The notes beneath the pieces were generated by a model. It had not been told where the DNA came from. It ran no database searches and worked only from the letters and a program-made list of their open reading frames with translations. The translations under genes and the position numbers were made by a program. From positions 310,001 through 374,000 of the forward strand of contig NZ_QOIN01000047.1 in assembly GCF_003323715.1 (NCBI RefSeq): DNA of 64,000 nucleotides, read 5' to 3'. The stretch is from Streptomyces diacarni (GTDB lineage Bacteria; Actinomycetota; Actinomycetes; Streptomycetales; Streptomycetaceae). Positions 1-8,419 of the stretch are shown here, piece by piece. The first letter of the stretch is position 1; every line of letters starts with the position of its first letter.

Positions 1-291
1 GAGCACGTCGCGGGCCGAGAGAACGAGGTAGTCCTCGCCGCTGTACTTCACCTCGGTGCCGCCGTACTTGCTGTACAGCACGATGTCGCCGACCTTGACG
101 TCGAGCGGGAGCCGGTTGCCGTCCTCGAAGCGGCCCGGGCCGACGGCCAGGACGGTGCCCTCCTGCGGCTTCTCCTTGGCGGTGTCCGGGATGACCAGGC
201 CAGAGGCCGTGGTCTCCTCGGCGTCGAGCGGCTGGACCACGATGCGGTCCTCGAGCGGCTTGATGGCAACCTTGGAGCTGGCGGTCGTCAC
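1..291 (-). CDS. groES: Co-chaperonin GroES (3' end outside window)
   Basis: GroES forms the heptameric lid of the GroEL chaperonin in the cytoplasm. The GTG at 289-291 starts a frame reading VTTASSKVAIKPLEDRIVVQ, followed by the mobile-loop segment ETTASGLVIPDTAKEKPQEG and the KYGGTEVK and EYLV-type segments of the family. The window edge falls after 97 codons; the family is about 102 residues, so only the last few are missing. A purine-rich site (ggggagg) lies just upstream of the GTG. Two CIRCE operators and a consensus promoter sit upstream. groEL1 is expected beyond the window edge. Confidence 0.97.
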   Translation of the reverse strand, partial: MTTASSKVAIKPLEDRIVVQPLDAEETTASGLVIPDTAKEKPQEGTVLAVGPGRFEDGNRLPLDVKVGDIVLYSKYGGTEVKYSGEDYLVLSARDVL

Positions 292-394
292 GATCCGACC
301 TCCCCCTTCGGAGATCTCAATGGGGTCTTGTGTCTGGGGTGGCGACCAGGTGGATCCGCCGTCGCGGGTGCCGGATCTGCCCGTCGCGTACTAC

Positions 395-419
395 TGGCAC
401 TCCCACGGGGAGAGTGCCA
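395..419. promoter_or_regulatory. CIRCE operator, proximal copy
   Basis: Second inverted repeat TGGCACTC - 9 nt - GAGTGCCA, 20 bp closer to the gene and just downstream of the -10 box. Its arms are 8 bp with the standard 9-nt spacer. It would be transcribed into the groES leader. Confidence 0.88.
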
Positions 420-425
420 AGGTTG

Positions 426-454
426 AGATTATTGCTCCGCTAGCACTCGGTCAA
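426..454 (-). promoter_or_regulatory. groES promoter (-35 TTGACC, -10 TAATCT)
   Basis: On the minus strand a TTGACC (449-454) and a TAATCT (426-431) are separated by exactly 17 bp. This fits a housekeeping sigma (HrdB-type) promoter. The -35 box lies inside the spacer of the upstream CIRCE element and the downstream CIRCE lies in the initial transcribed region, so HrcA binding should block polymerase. Confidence 0.8.
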
Positions 455-466
455 GCCGAGTGCTAG
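440..466. promoter_or_regulatory. CIRCE operator, distal copy
   Basis: Perfect inverted repeat CTAGCACTC - 9 nt - GAGTGCTAG. This is the canonical CIRCE layout (9-bp arms, 9-bp spacer) bound by the HrcA repressor in heat-shock control of groE genes. It overlaps the -35 hexamer of the groES promoter. Confidence 0.93.
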
Positions 467-520
467 GCGCTCGCCGCGCGGGCCCCCGAACGAGGCCTGT
501 CCGGCGAGGCTGCGAACGGC

Positions 521-1315
521 TCAGGAAACGCCCCGAAAGAGGGCTGCCGCCTCGTTCACGGCGCGCCTGAGCGTCGTCGGATCGGACCCGAGCGCGGCCA
601 GGAGCGTGTCCACCTCCCGCAGGCCCGCCCGCGTGAGCAGCAGCTTCTCGTTGGTGATCCACTCGCCGCGGGCGGCGAGCACCGCGTGGGCGGTCTGCGC
701 GGCGGCCGTGGCGAGCGCGCCCGCGACCTCGGTGGCCTGGCCGCGGGGCACGTGGGCGCCCAGCGCGTACCGGAGGGTGAGCGCCGCCTTGTCCCGCCAC
801 ACCGGCGGCGCCGCGGCCCGCAGCGCTTCCGGGTAGGTGGGGCGCGGCAGGTCGCCGCGGAGCACCTGGCCCGTGGCGAGTTCGGCGACCACCAGATAGC
901 TGGGGATGCCGGCGAGGTGGAACATCAGCGGCTCCCAGTGGAACCGCCCGGCGCGCGCCTCGGCGGTCTGGTGCTCGACCACGTCCAGGTCCCGGTAGTG
1001 GACGTCGACGTGCCGCCCCTCGACGGTCAGCCACGCCCCGCCGTTGAAGACGCCCCCTCCCCACTCGCCGAGCTCACAGACCTGGCCTTCCCAGCCGACG
1101 GCGCGCAGGGCGGCGGGGTCGAAGGCGCCCCGGTAGTAGACGGCGAAGTCCCAGTCGCTGCCCGGGTGGTGGGCGCCCTGTGCGCGGGATCCGCCCAGGG
1201 TGACGGCGTGCACGGCGGGCAGCGCGGCCAGCCGGTCGGCGACGTGGTCGAGAAACGCCGCGTCGGACATCGCCGCGTCGGACATCGGGGTGTCGGGCCT
1301 GCGGGCCTCGGACAT
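521..1315 (-). CDS. Nucleotidyltransferase-domain protein
   Basis: Shows the nucleotidyltransferase signature GGSRAQGAHHPGSDWDFAVY: a G-S pair followed by DxD metal ligands, as in the MNT/kanamycin-nucleotidyltransferase fold. A helical C-terminal half follows, ending RAVNEAAALFRGVS. Substrate unknown. The start is uncertain: the frame is open back to 1480 and contains several candidate ATGs (1345, 1315, 1285, 1270), the last three inside a short duplicated segment encoding MSDAA-MSDAA. I chose 1315 (264 aa); the signature begins a few dozen residues later in every case. Transcribed away from the neighbouring methyltransferase gene. Confidence 0.75.
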   Translation of the reverse strand: MSEARRPDTPMSDAAMSDAAFLDHVADRLAALPAVHAVTLGGSRAQGAHHPGSDWDFAVYYRGAFDPAALRAVGWEGQVCELGEWGGGVFNGGAWLTVEGRHVDVHYRDLDVVEHQTAEARAGRFHWEPLMFHLAGIPSYLVVAELATGQVLRGDLPRPTYPEALRAAAPPVWRDKAALTLRYALGAHVPRGQATEVAGALATAAAQTAHAVLAARGEWITNEKLLLTRAGLREVDTLLAALGSDPTTLRRAVNEAAALFRGVS

Positions 1316-1558
1316 CGAGGTGCCGTTCAGCGGTTCCTCGGGCATGGGGTGCGTGGGGTGCATGGGGTTCCGATCGTCGAAGTGGAGGAGGGCGATACGG
1401 GCGCGCGAAACCGGCGCCGGGGCCCGGAGGGGGCTCACACGGCGCTGCGCGCACGGGCGCCGCGCGGCGGCGGCGCTCATCGGGTCCTCACTTCACGGTC
1501 ACGACCGTACAGCGCACCCCTTCCCGTCCGGGCCCCGGCGGCACGGGAGAATGGCGGG

Positions 1559-2761
1559 GTGGATGTCGAGGTGTTCGCCGAGTTGCTCTCCCCCGCGGGC
1601 CAGTCGCTGCTGCGGGAGGTGCGCGGGGTCACGCCCGCGGAGGAGTTGGCCCTCGCCACGCGGCTGCGGCAGCGGTACGCTCCCGCGCTGGTGGCGGCTG
1701 CGCTGACGCAGAGCCGCCTGCGCACCCGCGCCGTGGCCAAGTTCGGCGCCGCCGAGGCGGCGGCCCTGTACTTCACCGCGGACGGCCTGGAACAGGCCAC
1801 GCGCACCTCGGTGGCCGACCACCGGGCCCGCCGTTTCGCCGCGCTCGGCGCCGGCAGCGCCGCCGACCTGTGCTGCGGCGTCGGCGCGGACGCGCTGGCC
1901 CTCGCCCGGGCGGGCATCGAGGTGCTGGCCGTCGACCGCGATCCGCTGACCTGCGCCGTCGCCCGGGCCAACGCGCACGTGCTGGGCCTGGCCGACCGCG
2001 TCGAGGTGCGCTGCGCCGACGTCGCGGACGTCTCGACGGCGGGTTACGACGCGCTCTTCGCCGACCCGGCCCGCCGGTCAGGGCGCGGCCGGATCTTCGA
2101 CCCCGAGGCCTACTCCCCGCCCCTGAGCTGGGCCGTGGAGGCGGCCCTCGCCGCGCCGCTGGCCGCGCTCAAGGTGGCGCCCGGCATTCCGCACGAGGCA
2201 GTACCGGCGCAGGCGCAGGCCGAGTGGGTCTCCCACTCGGGCGACGTCAAGGAGGCCGTCTTGTGGTTCACCCCCGGCAGCGGCGCCGCCGCCGCGCCCC
2301 TGGCCACGCTGCTGCCCTCGGGGGAGACCCTGGCAGGCCGGGGCCTGCCCGATCCCCCCGCGGGTCCTGTTGGCCGCTACCTCTACGAGCCGGACGGCGC
2401 CGTCGTCCGCGCCCACCTGGTCGCCGACGTGGCGGCGCTGCTGGAGGGGCGGTTGATCGATCCGACGATCGCCTACGTGACGACGGACGCCCCGCCGCGA
2501 GCGATCCCGTACGCGACCGGTTACGAGATCACCGACGTGCTGCCGTTCCACGTCAAGAAGCTGCGAGCGCTGCTGCGCGAGCGCGGCGTCGGCACGGTCA
2601 CCGTGAAGAAGCGCGGCTCGGCCGTCGAGCCCGAGGAGCTGCGCAGGAAGCTGAAGCTCGACCCGAAGGCGGCGACAGGATCGTGCACCGTCTTCCTCAC
2701 CCGCGTCGCGGGCGCCCCGAGCATGCTGCTGGGGCATCCGCTGCCGCGCGAGCCGCGCTGA
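1559..2761 (+). CDS. Class I SAM-dependent methyltransferase (THUMP-like)
   Basis: Residues around 100-115 read ADLCCGVGADALALA, the SAM-binding glycine loop (motif I), followed by VDRDP at the end of strand beta2. FADPARR further on resembles a motif IV. The C-terminal KKLRALLRERGVGTVTVKKRG is shared by a conserved actinobacterial family annotated as THUMP-like methyltransferases, so an RNA substrate is likely but not shown here. The GTG at 1559 is chosen because the conserved sequence VEVFAELLSPAGQ begins there; the frame is open much further upstream, but only across the antisense of the preceding gene. Predicted 400 aa. Confidence 0.8.
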   Translation: MDVEVFAELLSPAGQSLLREVRGVTPAEELALATRLRQRYAPALVAAALTQSRLRTRAVAKFGAAEAAALYFTADGLEQATRTSVADHRARRFAALGAGSAADLCCGVGADALALARAGIEVLAVDRDPLTCAVARANAHVLGLADRVEVRCADVADVSTAGYDALFADPARRSGRGRIFDPEAYSPPLSWAVEAALAAPLAALKVAPGIPHEAVPAQAQAEWVSHSGDVKEAVLWFTPGSGAAAAPLATLLPSGETLAGRGLPDPPAGPVGRYLYEPDGAVVRAHLVADVAALLEGRLIDPTIAYVTTDAPPRAIPYATGYEITDVLPFHVKKLRALLRERGVGTVTVKKRGSAVEPEELRRKLKLDPKAATGSCTVFLTRVAGAPSMLLGHPLPREPR

Positions 2762-2771
2762 CCGCGACGCC

Positions 2772-4175
2772 TCAGTCCCGGGTACGGGAGAAGTCGCCGC
2801 GCCGCACCCGTGCGGTCAGGGTGGTCTCGCCGAGGGAGCCGTATCCCGTCCCGGCCCACAGGCTCTCCTCGGCCGGCACCTCGAAGTAGGGGACGGTGCG
2901 GCCCTCGTGGGTCTGGGTCAGCACCTCGGGGGTGCGGTGGGCGGCCACGGCCGCCGCGCAGGTGCCGCAGGCGGCGACGTGCAGCGCTTCCCTGCGCCCC
3001 AGCGGACGCCAGCGGATGCGGCCCGTGGCGGGGCCGTGCAGCGGGTGGAAGAAGCACAGCGGCAGTGCGGCGCCGCCGCCGGTCTTGCGGCTCTTGCGGC
3101 CCCTTCCCCGCTCGGGCGCAGACCTGCGCAGCGCGCCGCGCCCCTCGTGGACGAGCGCGAGGACGCCCGCGAGGTCGGGTGTGTCGCGCGCGGCGTCCAG
3201 GACGGCGCCGGCGGCGTCGTAGGCGTCGAGGGCGAGTTGGAGCAGCGCGCTGTCGGCCCCCTCCTCGCCGAGGTCGCGGGCGAGGAGTTCCCCGTTGTAG
3301 GCGAGCAGTTCGCGCTGTGCCCGCCGCCGCAGGTCGCCCACGCCGGCCTTGCGCGCGCTGGCGAAGACGGAGCGCGGGGAGGTGAAGGCGCCACGGGCGG
3401 CGCCGCCGCGGCGCACGGCGCGCACGACCAGGACCGCGGCGGCCAGCACGGCCAGGGCGCCCGCCGTCAGCAGCGTCGGCAGCAGCCAGGAGGTACCGCC
3501 CCCGGCCCCGTCGGCGGCCGGTCCTTCGGACAGGTCCGCCGTGGCCTTCTCGTACACCTCGTCGCCGTTGCCCGCCTCGACGATCTCCAGCGCCCGGGAG
3601 AACTTCGCGTAGAGGCTCTTGCCGTCCATGTCCTCCTGGTGCCCGACGGCGGCCACGCCCCAGTTCGCCTGGTGGGTTCCCTCGCGCGGGTACTCGCGCC
3701 CCTCCAGGAACCCGTCGGTGCCGCTGAGGGTCATGTAGACGGCTTCCTTGCGCGGGCTCTCCCCCAGCCGGTCGCGGACGACGTCGATCATCTTGCGCGG
3801 GTCCGCGTCCCAGGCGTCGCCGGTGACGAAGGGCACGACGATGACCCGCACCGGCAGTCCCGACGCCTCGATCCGCCGCTCCAGCTTGTGCTGCTCCCCG
3901 GCGGTGAACGCCTGTTCGTAGGCGGGGTCGACGTAGACAGGCGAGGTGCGCAGCGCTTCGGCTATCCGCTCGCCGGGGCTCCCGGCGGCCCGGGCCGGTG
4001 CGACGGCCCCCCACACCAGCAGCAGCGCCGCCGCGACGGCGGCGGCAACGGCGGCGCCCCGGCCACCCGGCACGGCGGCGCGCGGGAGGCGGAAGAGACG
4101 GCCGGGCCCGCCCCGGGCGCGGCCCGTCCCGGCGGAGAAGCCCGAGGACGCTTCCGTGAACGTTTCAGTGGACAC
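2772..4175 (-). CDS. Membrane protein with TPM-like extracytoplasmic domain
   Basis: 467-aa protein of unknown function. An N-terminal hydrophobic segment (about 40-60, AAVAAAVAAALLLVWGAVAP) ends in an Ala-rich cleavage-like region. An extracytoplasmic domain with SPVYVDPAYE and GLPVRVIVVP follows. A second membrane helix (about 230-250) precedes a cytosolic tail with PLHGPA and a C..C pair (CGTCAA). The layout resembles TPM (Psb32/MOLO-1) proteins; that is inference. It starts inside the last codons of the upstream paralogue (11-bp overlap), so the pair is probably translationally coupled. Sequence blocks are shared with that neighbour. Confidence 0.7.
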   Translation of the reverse strand: MSTETFTEASSGFSAGTGRARGGPGRLFRLPRAAVPGGRGAAVAAAVAAALLLVWGAVAPARAAGSPGERIAEALRTSPVYVDPAYEQAFTAGEQHKLERRIEASGLPVRVIVVPFVTGDAWDADPRKMIDVVRDRLGESPRKEAVYMTLSGTDGFLEGREYPREGTHQANWGVAAVGHQEDMDGKSLYAKFSRALEIVEAGNGDEVYEKATADLSEGPAADGAGGGTSWLLPTLLTAGALAVLAAAVLVVRAVRRGGAARGAFTSPRSVFASARKAGVGDLRRRAQRELLAYNGELLARDLGEEGADSALLQLALDAYDAAGAVLDAARDTPDLAGVLALVHEGRGALRRSAPERGRGRKSRKTGGGAALPLCFFHPLHGPATGRIRWRPLGRREALHVAACGTCAAAVAAHRTPEVLTQTHEGRTVPYFEVPAEESLWAGTGYGSLGETTLTARVRRGDFSRTRD

Positions 4176-6318
4176 CCAGCTGCTCCCGTACGCGGCGGAC
4201 GATCTGGTCGGCGGTCAGGCTCGCGCCCCGCCCCGTGCCGTGCCGGGCCCCGAGCGGACCCGGCACGCGGTGGTACGGCTCGCGTGCCGCCAGGCGCCCG
4301 GAACCGGAGGCGCGCAGGCACAGCAGCCGCGCCCCGACGGTCTGGACGACGTGGACGGCGGACTGCACCTCGGAGGCGGAGTCGCGCGCGGCGAGCGCGG
4401 CAGCGCAGGCGGAGCACACCGGGCGGGCCCGCGCCGAACCCTCTCCCGGCAGCTCCAGCCTCCGGGTGGCGGACGCCGGACCGTGCAGCGGATTGAGGAG
4501 GCAGAGCCGCAGCTCGGCGGGGAAGGGCAGGTCGCGGTCGCGCACGGCGGCGTGCCCCGCCCGCACCAGGGCCAGCCCGGCGGCGAGGGTGGGCGCGTCG
4601 GCGTCGGCGTCGACCCGGCTGTCGCCCTCCTGGTCGAGGAGGAGCGTCGCCGCGTCCAGACACCCCCAGGCACGGGTGCGGACCCGGTCGTCCAGCTGGT
4701 CGGACAGCCGCTCGAACCCGGCGCTGAGCGCGTCGAGTTCCCGCCGGGCGGTGCGCCGCAGCCAGCCCGTCGACGGCCGGGCCGGGGCGTGCGGCACCCC
4801 ACCCGGCGGCGGCCCGTCGCCGGGCGCGCGCGTGCGGGGGCCGCCGGGGCCCGAGCGGTTCGCCGTGCCGGTGCGCCCCGCTCCCCGGCCGCCGGTGACG
4901 GGCGCCGCCCAGCCGAGCCCGGTGCGGCGCGCGAGGCCCAGACCGCCCGCGGTCAGCCCGAGGGCCAGCGGGCCCGCGACAGCGCCCAGCGCGGCACCAG
5001 CGGTGAAGTCACCCGAGTAGAGGGCGGGCAGCGCGTCCTCCTCGACGGGGTCGGGGGCGGCAGGCGGCTGAAGGTAGGGGCCTTCGGACGAGCCGGAGGG
5101 GGCGCGGCCGACGGCGCGCAGTGCCGCGTCCAGCCGCCCGTACAGCCCGTCCCCCGCCGAGGTCTCCTCCCCGTAACGCAGCTTCTCCGTGCTGTCGTGG
5201 AGCTGCCTGCTCGCGACCTTCGCGCCGTAGTTGACGAGGTCGAGACCGCCCGTCTCGGACGGGGGCGCGACGACGTACACGCCGTCGCCCGCCGTGCCCA
5301 GCCGCTGGTGGATGCGGCGCGCGAACGCCTCGCCGTCGCCCGCCGACTCGTCCTCGGGACTGAGCGGGACGACCACCACGCGCACGGGCACGCCCCGGCG
5401 CTCGAGACGCTGCGCGTGCGCCTCCAGTTCGGCGCGCTGCCCACGGGTCAGCAGCCCGCTCGCGAAGGGGTCGACGTAGACGGGGTCGTCGCGCAGCGCT
5501 TCGGCGACTCTGTCGGTCCTGGCCGCCATGTCGGCGGCGGTGGGCAGCGGATCGCTGTCCGTGCGGGTGTCGTCCCACAGGAGCGGCGCCCCGACGCCGA
5601 TGACGACGGCGCTCACCACCGCGGGGAGCACCGCCCCCACCACCGGCGGTCTCGCGCCCTTTCCGTGGCACCACCGGCGTACGTACCAGCCGGCGCTCAC
5701 CCAGACCACCGGCACGCCGACCAGCAGGAGGCCGGTCAGGAAGCTCTGGTTGTCCCGGTCCGAGAGGCTGGTGTAGCGGGAGTCGGGCTCCTCGCCCGCC
5801 CGGCTCTGCGAAGCGCCGCTGTCGGCGCGCGCGGCGGCGTCGCCGGAGCGTATGACGTCGACGAAATGGCGGAAGGCGTCCAGCGCCCCCGCGTCGTAGG
5901 GCAGTTCGAACGTGGTGGCCATGGCCGCCTCGCGGGCCTGCACGTCCACACCGAAGGCGGCGGCCCGGGGGCTGCCGCCGTCTCCGCTGAGCAGCACGTA
6001 CAGCCCCCGCCGGCCCACCCGGTCGTGCACCGCCTCCAGCAGGCCCTCGTCCCCGAACCTCGCCGACGCCGGCACCACCGCCACGTACGTCGGCACCCCG
6101 GTGCGCTTCGCCTCCTTCACGAAGGCGGGCCTGGCCGAGCGCGGCGTGGTGCGCGGCATCTGATCGGAGAGGAAGACGGGGGACTTCTTCAGCTGCTCGG
6201 CCAGGTAGGCGGCGGGCGTCTCGTGCCGCTCGGCCGCGTGGGCACCGCCCGCGCCCGCGAGCCCCACGAGTGCGCACCACACCACCGCGCCCGCTCGCGC
6301 GGCCCACCGCCCCCGCAT
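4165..6318 (-). CDS. Large membrane protein with two TPM-like modules
   Basis: 717-aa paralogue of the downstream gene. The chosen ATG at 6318 follows a GGGGAGCG site and opens directly into a signal-like segment (WAARAGAVVWCALVGLAGAG). Module 1 has KSPVFLSD and GVPTYVAVVP. Two membrane helices follow (LLLVGVPVVWVSAGW and AVLPAVVSAVVIGVGAP). Module 2 has DDPVYVDPFAS and GVPVRVVVVP and matches the single module of the neighbour. The C-terminus repeats the PLHGPA and CSACAAALA motifs. It therefore looks like an internally duplicated version of the 467-aa protein. Molecular role unknown. Confidence 0.7.
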   Translation of the reverse strand: MRGRWAARAGAVVWCALVGLAGAGGAHAAERHETPAAYLAEQLKKSPVFLSDQMPRTTPRSARPAFVKEAKRTGVPTYVAVVPASARFGDEGLLEAVHDRVGRRGLYVLLSGDGGSPRAAAFGVDVQAREAAMATTFELPYDAGALDAFRHFVDVIRSGDAAARADSGASQSRAGEEPDSRYTSLSDRDNQSFLTGLLLVGVPVVWVSAGWYVRRWCHGKGARPPVVGAVLPAVVSAVVIGVGAPLLWDDTRTDSDPLPTAADMAARTDRVAEALRDDPVYVDPFASGLLTRGQRAELEAHAQRLERRGVPVRVVVVPLSPEDESAGDGEAFARRIHQRLGTAGDGVYVVAPPSETGGLDLVNYGAKVASRQLHDSTEKLRYGEETSAGDGLYGRLDAALRAVGRAPSGSSEGPYLQPPAAPDPVEEDALPALYSGDFTAGAALGAVAGPLALGLTAGGLGLARRTGLGWAAPVTGGRGAGRTGTANRSGPGGPRTRAPGDGPPPGGVPHAPARPSTGWLRRTARRELDALSAGFERLSDQLDDRVRTRAWGCLDAATLLLDQEGDSRVDADADAPTLAAGLALVRAGHAAVRDRDLPFPAELRLCLLNPLHGPASATRRLELPGEGSARARPVCSACAAALAARDSASEVQSAVHVVQTVGARLLCLRASGSGRLAAREPYHRVPGPLGARHGTGRGASLTADQIVRRVREQLGVH

Positions 6319-6427
6319 GCGCTCCCCGCTCCCCGCTGTCTTCCGGTGCCTCCCGGCGCCGTCCGGCTCCCGTCGGCGGGCTCCATACTGGCGCGCCGCG
6401 CCGCTGCCGGCGCACTCGGGCCCCGGT

Positions 6428-6679
6428 TCACACCTGCGCGAACCTCCACCGGTGCACGGGGCGGGCGAGGAGGTCGCCGGGCGGGTCGGGGAATTCGGGG
6501 ACGTCGGCGTCGTAGGGGCCTTCCCACCAGGTGATGACGAGGACGCGGTCGCCCGGCGCCGTGTAGTGCTCACGGCGCGAGGGCGCCGGTGCCAACGCGG
6601 CGGAGCGTGCCCACTCCAACAGGGCGGGGGCGTGGCCGTGCGCGGCCCTGGCCTCCCACATGAGGGCTACCGTCGGCAT
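6428..6679 (-). CDS. Small conserved hypothetical protein (83 aa)
   Basis: Begins ATG in TGATG with the tsaD stop codon (1-nt overlap), so it is the last cistron of the tsaB-rimI-tsaD run and likely coupled. The sequence starts MPTVALMWEARAAHGHAP and contains VLVITWWEG and HRWRF. Its size and residue pattern recall small ferredoxin-like monooxygenase/antibiotic-biosynthesis (ABM) folds, but I do not recognise a family with certainty. Confidence 0.65.
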   Translation of the reverse strand: MPTVALMWEARAAHGHAPALLEWARSAALAPAPSRREHYTAPGDRVLVITWWEGPYDADVPEFPDPPGDLLARPVHRWRFAQV

Positions 6680-7788
6680 CAGGCGTAGAGGTTCTTCCTG
6701 CTCGTCTCGTGCACGTGGTCGTGGTCGTGCGCGTGGTGCGGGGACGGGGCGGGGACGTGCGGCTCGGTCACCGGGAGGGAGGAGTCGGCGGGCAGGTCCC
6801 AGGCGGAGGCGGCGCGGTTGCGGGCGACCATCTCCGCCCCGAGCGCGGCGACCATGGCGCCGTTGTCGGTGCACAGCTTGGGGCGGGGCACGCGCAGCGT
6901 GATACCGGCGGCGGCACAGCGCTCCTCGGCCATGGCGCGCAGCCGCGAGTTGGCGGCGACGCCGCCGCCGATCATCAGGTGGTCGACGCCCTCGTCACGG
7001 CAGGCGCGGAGGGCCTTGCGGGTCAGCACGTCGGTGACCGCTTCCTGGAAGGAGGCGGAGACGTCGGCGACGGGCACCTCCTCACCGGCGTTGCGCCGTG
7101 CCTCGATCCAGCGCGCCACGGCGGTCTTGAGCCCGGAGAAGGAGAAGTCGTAGGGCGCGTCGCGCGGCCCGGTGAGGCCGCGCGGGAAGGCGATGGCGTC
7201 GGGGTCGCCCTCCTTGGCGTACTTGTCGATGACGGGCCCCCCGGGGAAGCCCAGGTTCAGCACGCGGGCGACCTTGTCGAAGGCCTCGCCCGCCGCGTCG
7301 TCGATGGTGGAGCCCAGCGGCCGCACGTCGGCGGTGATGTCGGGCGCCAGCAGCAGCGAGGAGTGGCCGCCGCTCACCAGCAGAGCCATCGTGGGCTCCG
7401 GCAGGGCCCCGTGTTCGAGCTGGTCGACGCAGATGTGGGAGGCCAGGTGGTTGACGCCGTAGAGGGGCTTGCCCAGCGCGTACGCGTACGCCTTGGCCGC
7501 CGACACCCCGACCAGCAGGGCGCCCGCGAGGCCCGGGCCCGCGGTGACGGCGACGCCGTCGAGGTCGCTCGCCGCGATGCCGGCCTGGTCGAGCGCACGC
7601 TGGATGGTCGGGACCATCGCCTCCAGGTGCGCCCGGCTGGCGATCTCCGGGACGACGCCGCCGAAGCGCGCGTGGGTGTCCACGCTGGAGGCGACCGCGT
7701 CGGCCAGCAGCGTGTGGCCGCGCACGATTCCGACGCCTGTCTCGTCGCAGGAGGTCTCGATGCCGAGGACGAGCGGTTCGTCAGCCAT
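6679..7788 (-). CDS. tsaD: tRNA t6A transferase catalytic subunit TsaD
   Basis: Transfers threonylcarbamoyl from threonylcarbamoyl-AMP to A37 of ANN-decoding tRNAs, with TsaB and TsaE. Family features: VLGIETSCDETGVGIV at the N-terminus, the metal-binding NHLASH with His114 and His118, SGGHSSLLL, and GGVAANSRLR near the C-terminus. The length of 369 aa exceeds the family by a His/Asp-rich tail (HHAHDHDHVHE), possibly metal-binding. The start overlaps the rimI stop by 8 nt, supporting a tsaB-rimI-tsaD operon. Confidence 0.97.
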   Translation of the reverse strand: MADEPLVLGIETSCDETGVGIVRGHTLLADAVASSVDTHARFGGVVPEIASRAHLEAMVPTIQRALDQAGIAASDLDGVAVTAGPGLAGALLVGVSAAKAYAYALGKPLYGVNHLASHICVDQLEHGALPEPTMALLVSGGHSSLLLAPDITADVRPLGSTIDDAAGEAFDKVARVLNLGFPGGPVIDKYAKEGDPDAIAFPRGLTGPRDAPYDFSFSGLKTAVARWIEARRNAGEEVPVADVSASFQEAVTDVLTRKALRACRDEGVDHLMIGGGVAANSRLRAMAEERCAAAGITLRVPRPKLCTDNGAMVAALGAEMVARNRAASAWDLPADSSLPVTEPHVPAPSPHHAHDHDHVHETSRKNLYA

Positions 7789-8419
7789 GGGTGTTCGTTC
7801 CTTGGTGCGTGGTCGGAGGCGAGTGGGGAGACGAGGGCGGGGACGGGTTCGGGGGCGCGTCGTCCGGAGCGCCCCGGCCGGCGTCCGGCGCGGGGGCGTC
7901 CGCCGCGGCTGCGTACGACTCCGGGTCCGCGAGCCGCATCACCAGCGCGTCGACGTTCGCCGGCTGGTAGTAGCCGCGCCGGATACCGAGGGGGGCGAAG
8001 CCGAACCGCTCGTAGAGGCGCTGCGCGGGCGCGTTGTCGACGCGCACCTCCAGCAGCACCTCACCGCACTCGAAGTCGGTGGCGGCCCGCAGCAGGGCGC
8101 GCAGCAGCCGGGACCCGAGTCCCGTGCCCCGGTGGGCCGCGAGGATGCCGATGGTCTGGATGTCGCCGGTGCCCGCCACGGCGGCCAGGCCGCCGTAACC
8201 CACCAGGGAGCCGTCCGGCGCCTCGGCGACCAGATACCGCCGGGTGGCGTCCGGGCCGCGCGCGGAGGCCAGCTCCGCCCAGAACATCCCCGCCGACCAG
8301 GCGTCCTCGGGAAAGAGCTCGCGCTCCAGCTCCAGCACGGGGTCGATGTCCCACCACCGCATCTCGCGCAGGGCGATACCGGTGACCGCACCGCCCCTGG
8401 CCGTCTGCGCGCGGCTCAC
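7781..8419 (-). CDS. rimI: Ribosomal-protein-alanine N-acetyltransferase RimI
   Basis: GNAT acetyltransferase. RGTGLG near residue 97 is the acetyl-CoA pyrophosphate loop, and LYERFGFAPLGIRRGYY is the typical RimI end of the core. RimI acetylates the N-terminus of S18 in E. coli and is commonly linked to tsaB and tsaD. The GTG at 8419 gives the GTGA overlap with the tsaB stop; a second in-frame ATG sits 19 codons in. The last 45 residues are Pro/Ala-rich and outside the fold. Confidence 0.9.
   Translation of the reverse strand: MSRAQTARGGAVTGIALREMRWWDIDPVLELERELFPEDAWSAGMFWAELASARGPDATRRYLVAEAPDGSLVGYGGLAAVAGTGDIQTIGILAAHRGTGLGSRLLRALLRAATDFECGEVLLEVRVDNAPAQRLYERFGFAPLGIRRGYYQPANVDALVMRLADPESYAAAADAPAPDAGRGAPDDAPPNPSPPSSPHSPPTTHQGTNTHG

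Noticed and set aside
3946..6534. 862-codon open frame on the plus strand opposite the paralogous membrane-protein genes
   Set aside because: Arg/Gly/Pro-rich translation without domains; typical antisense shadow of high-GC genes. The minus-strand reading has signal, membrane and conserved motifs.
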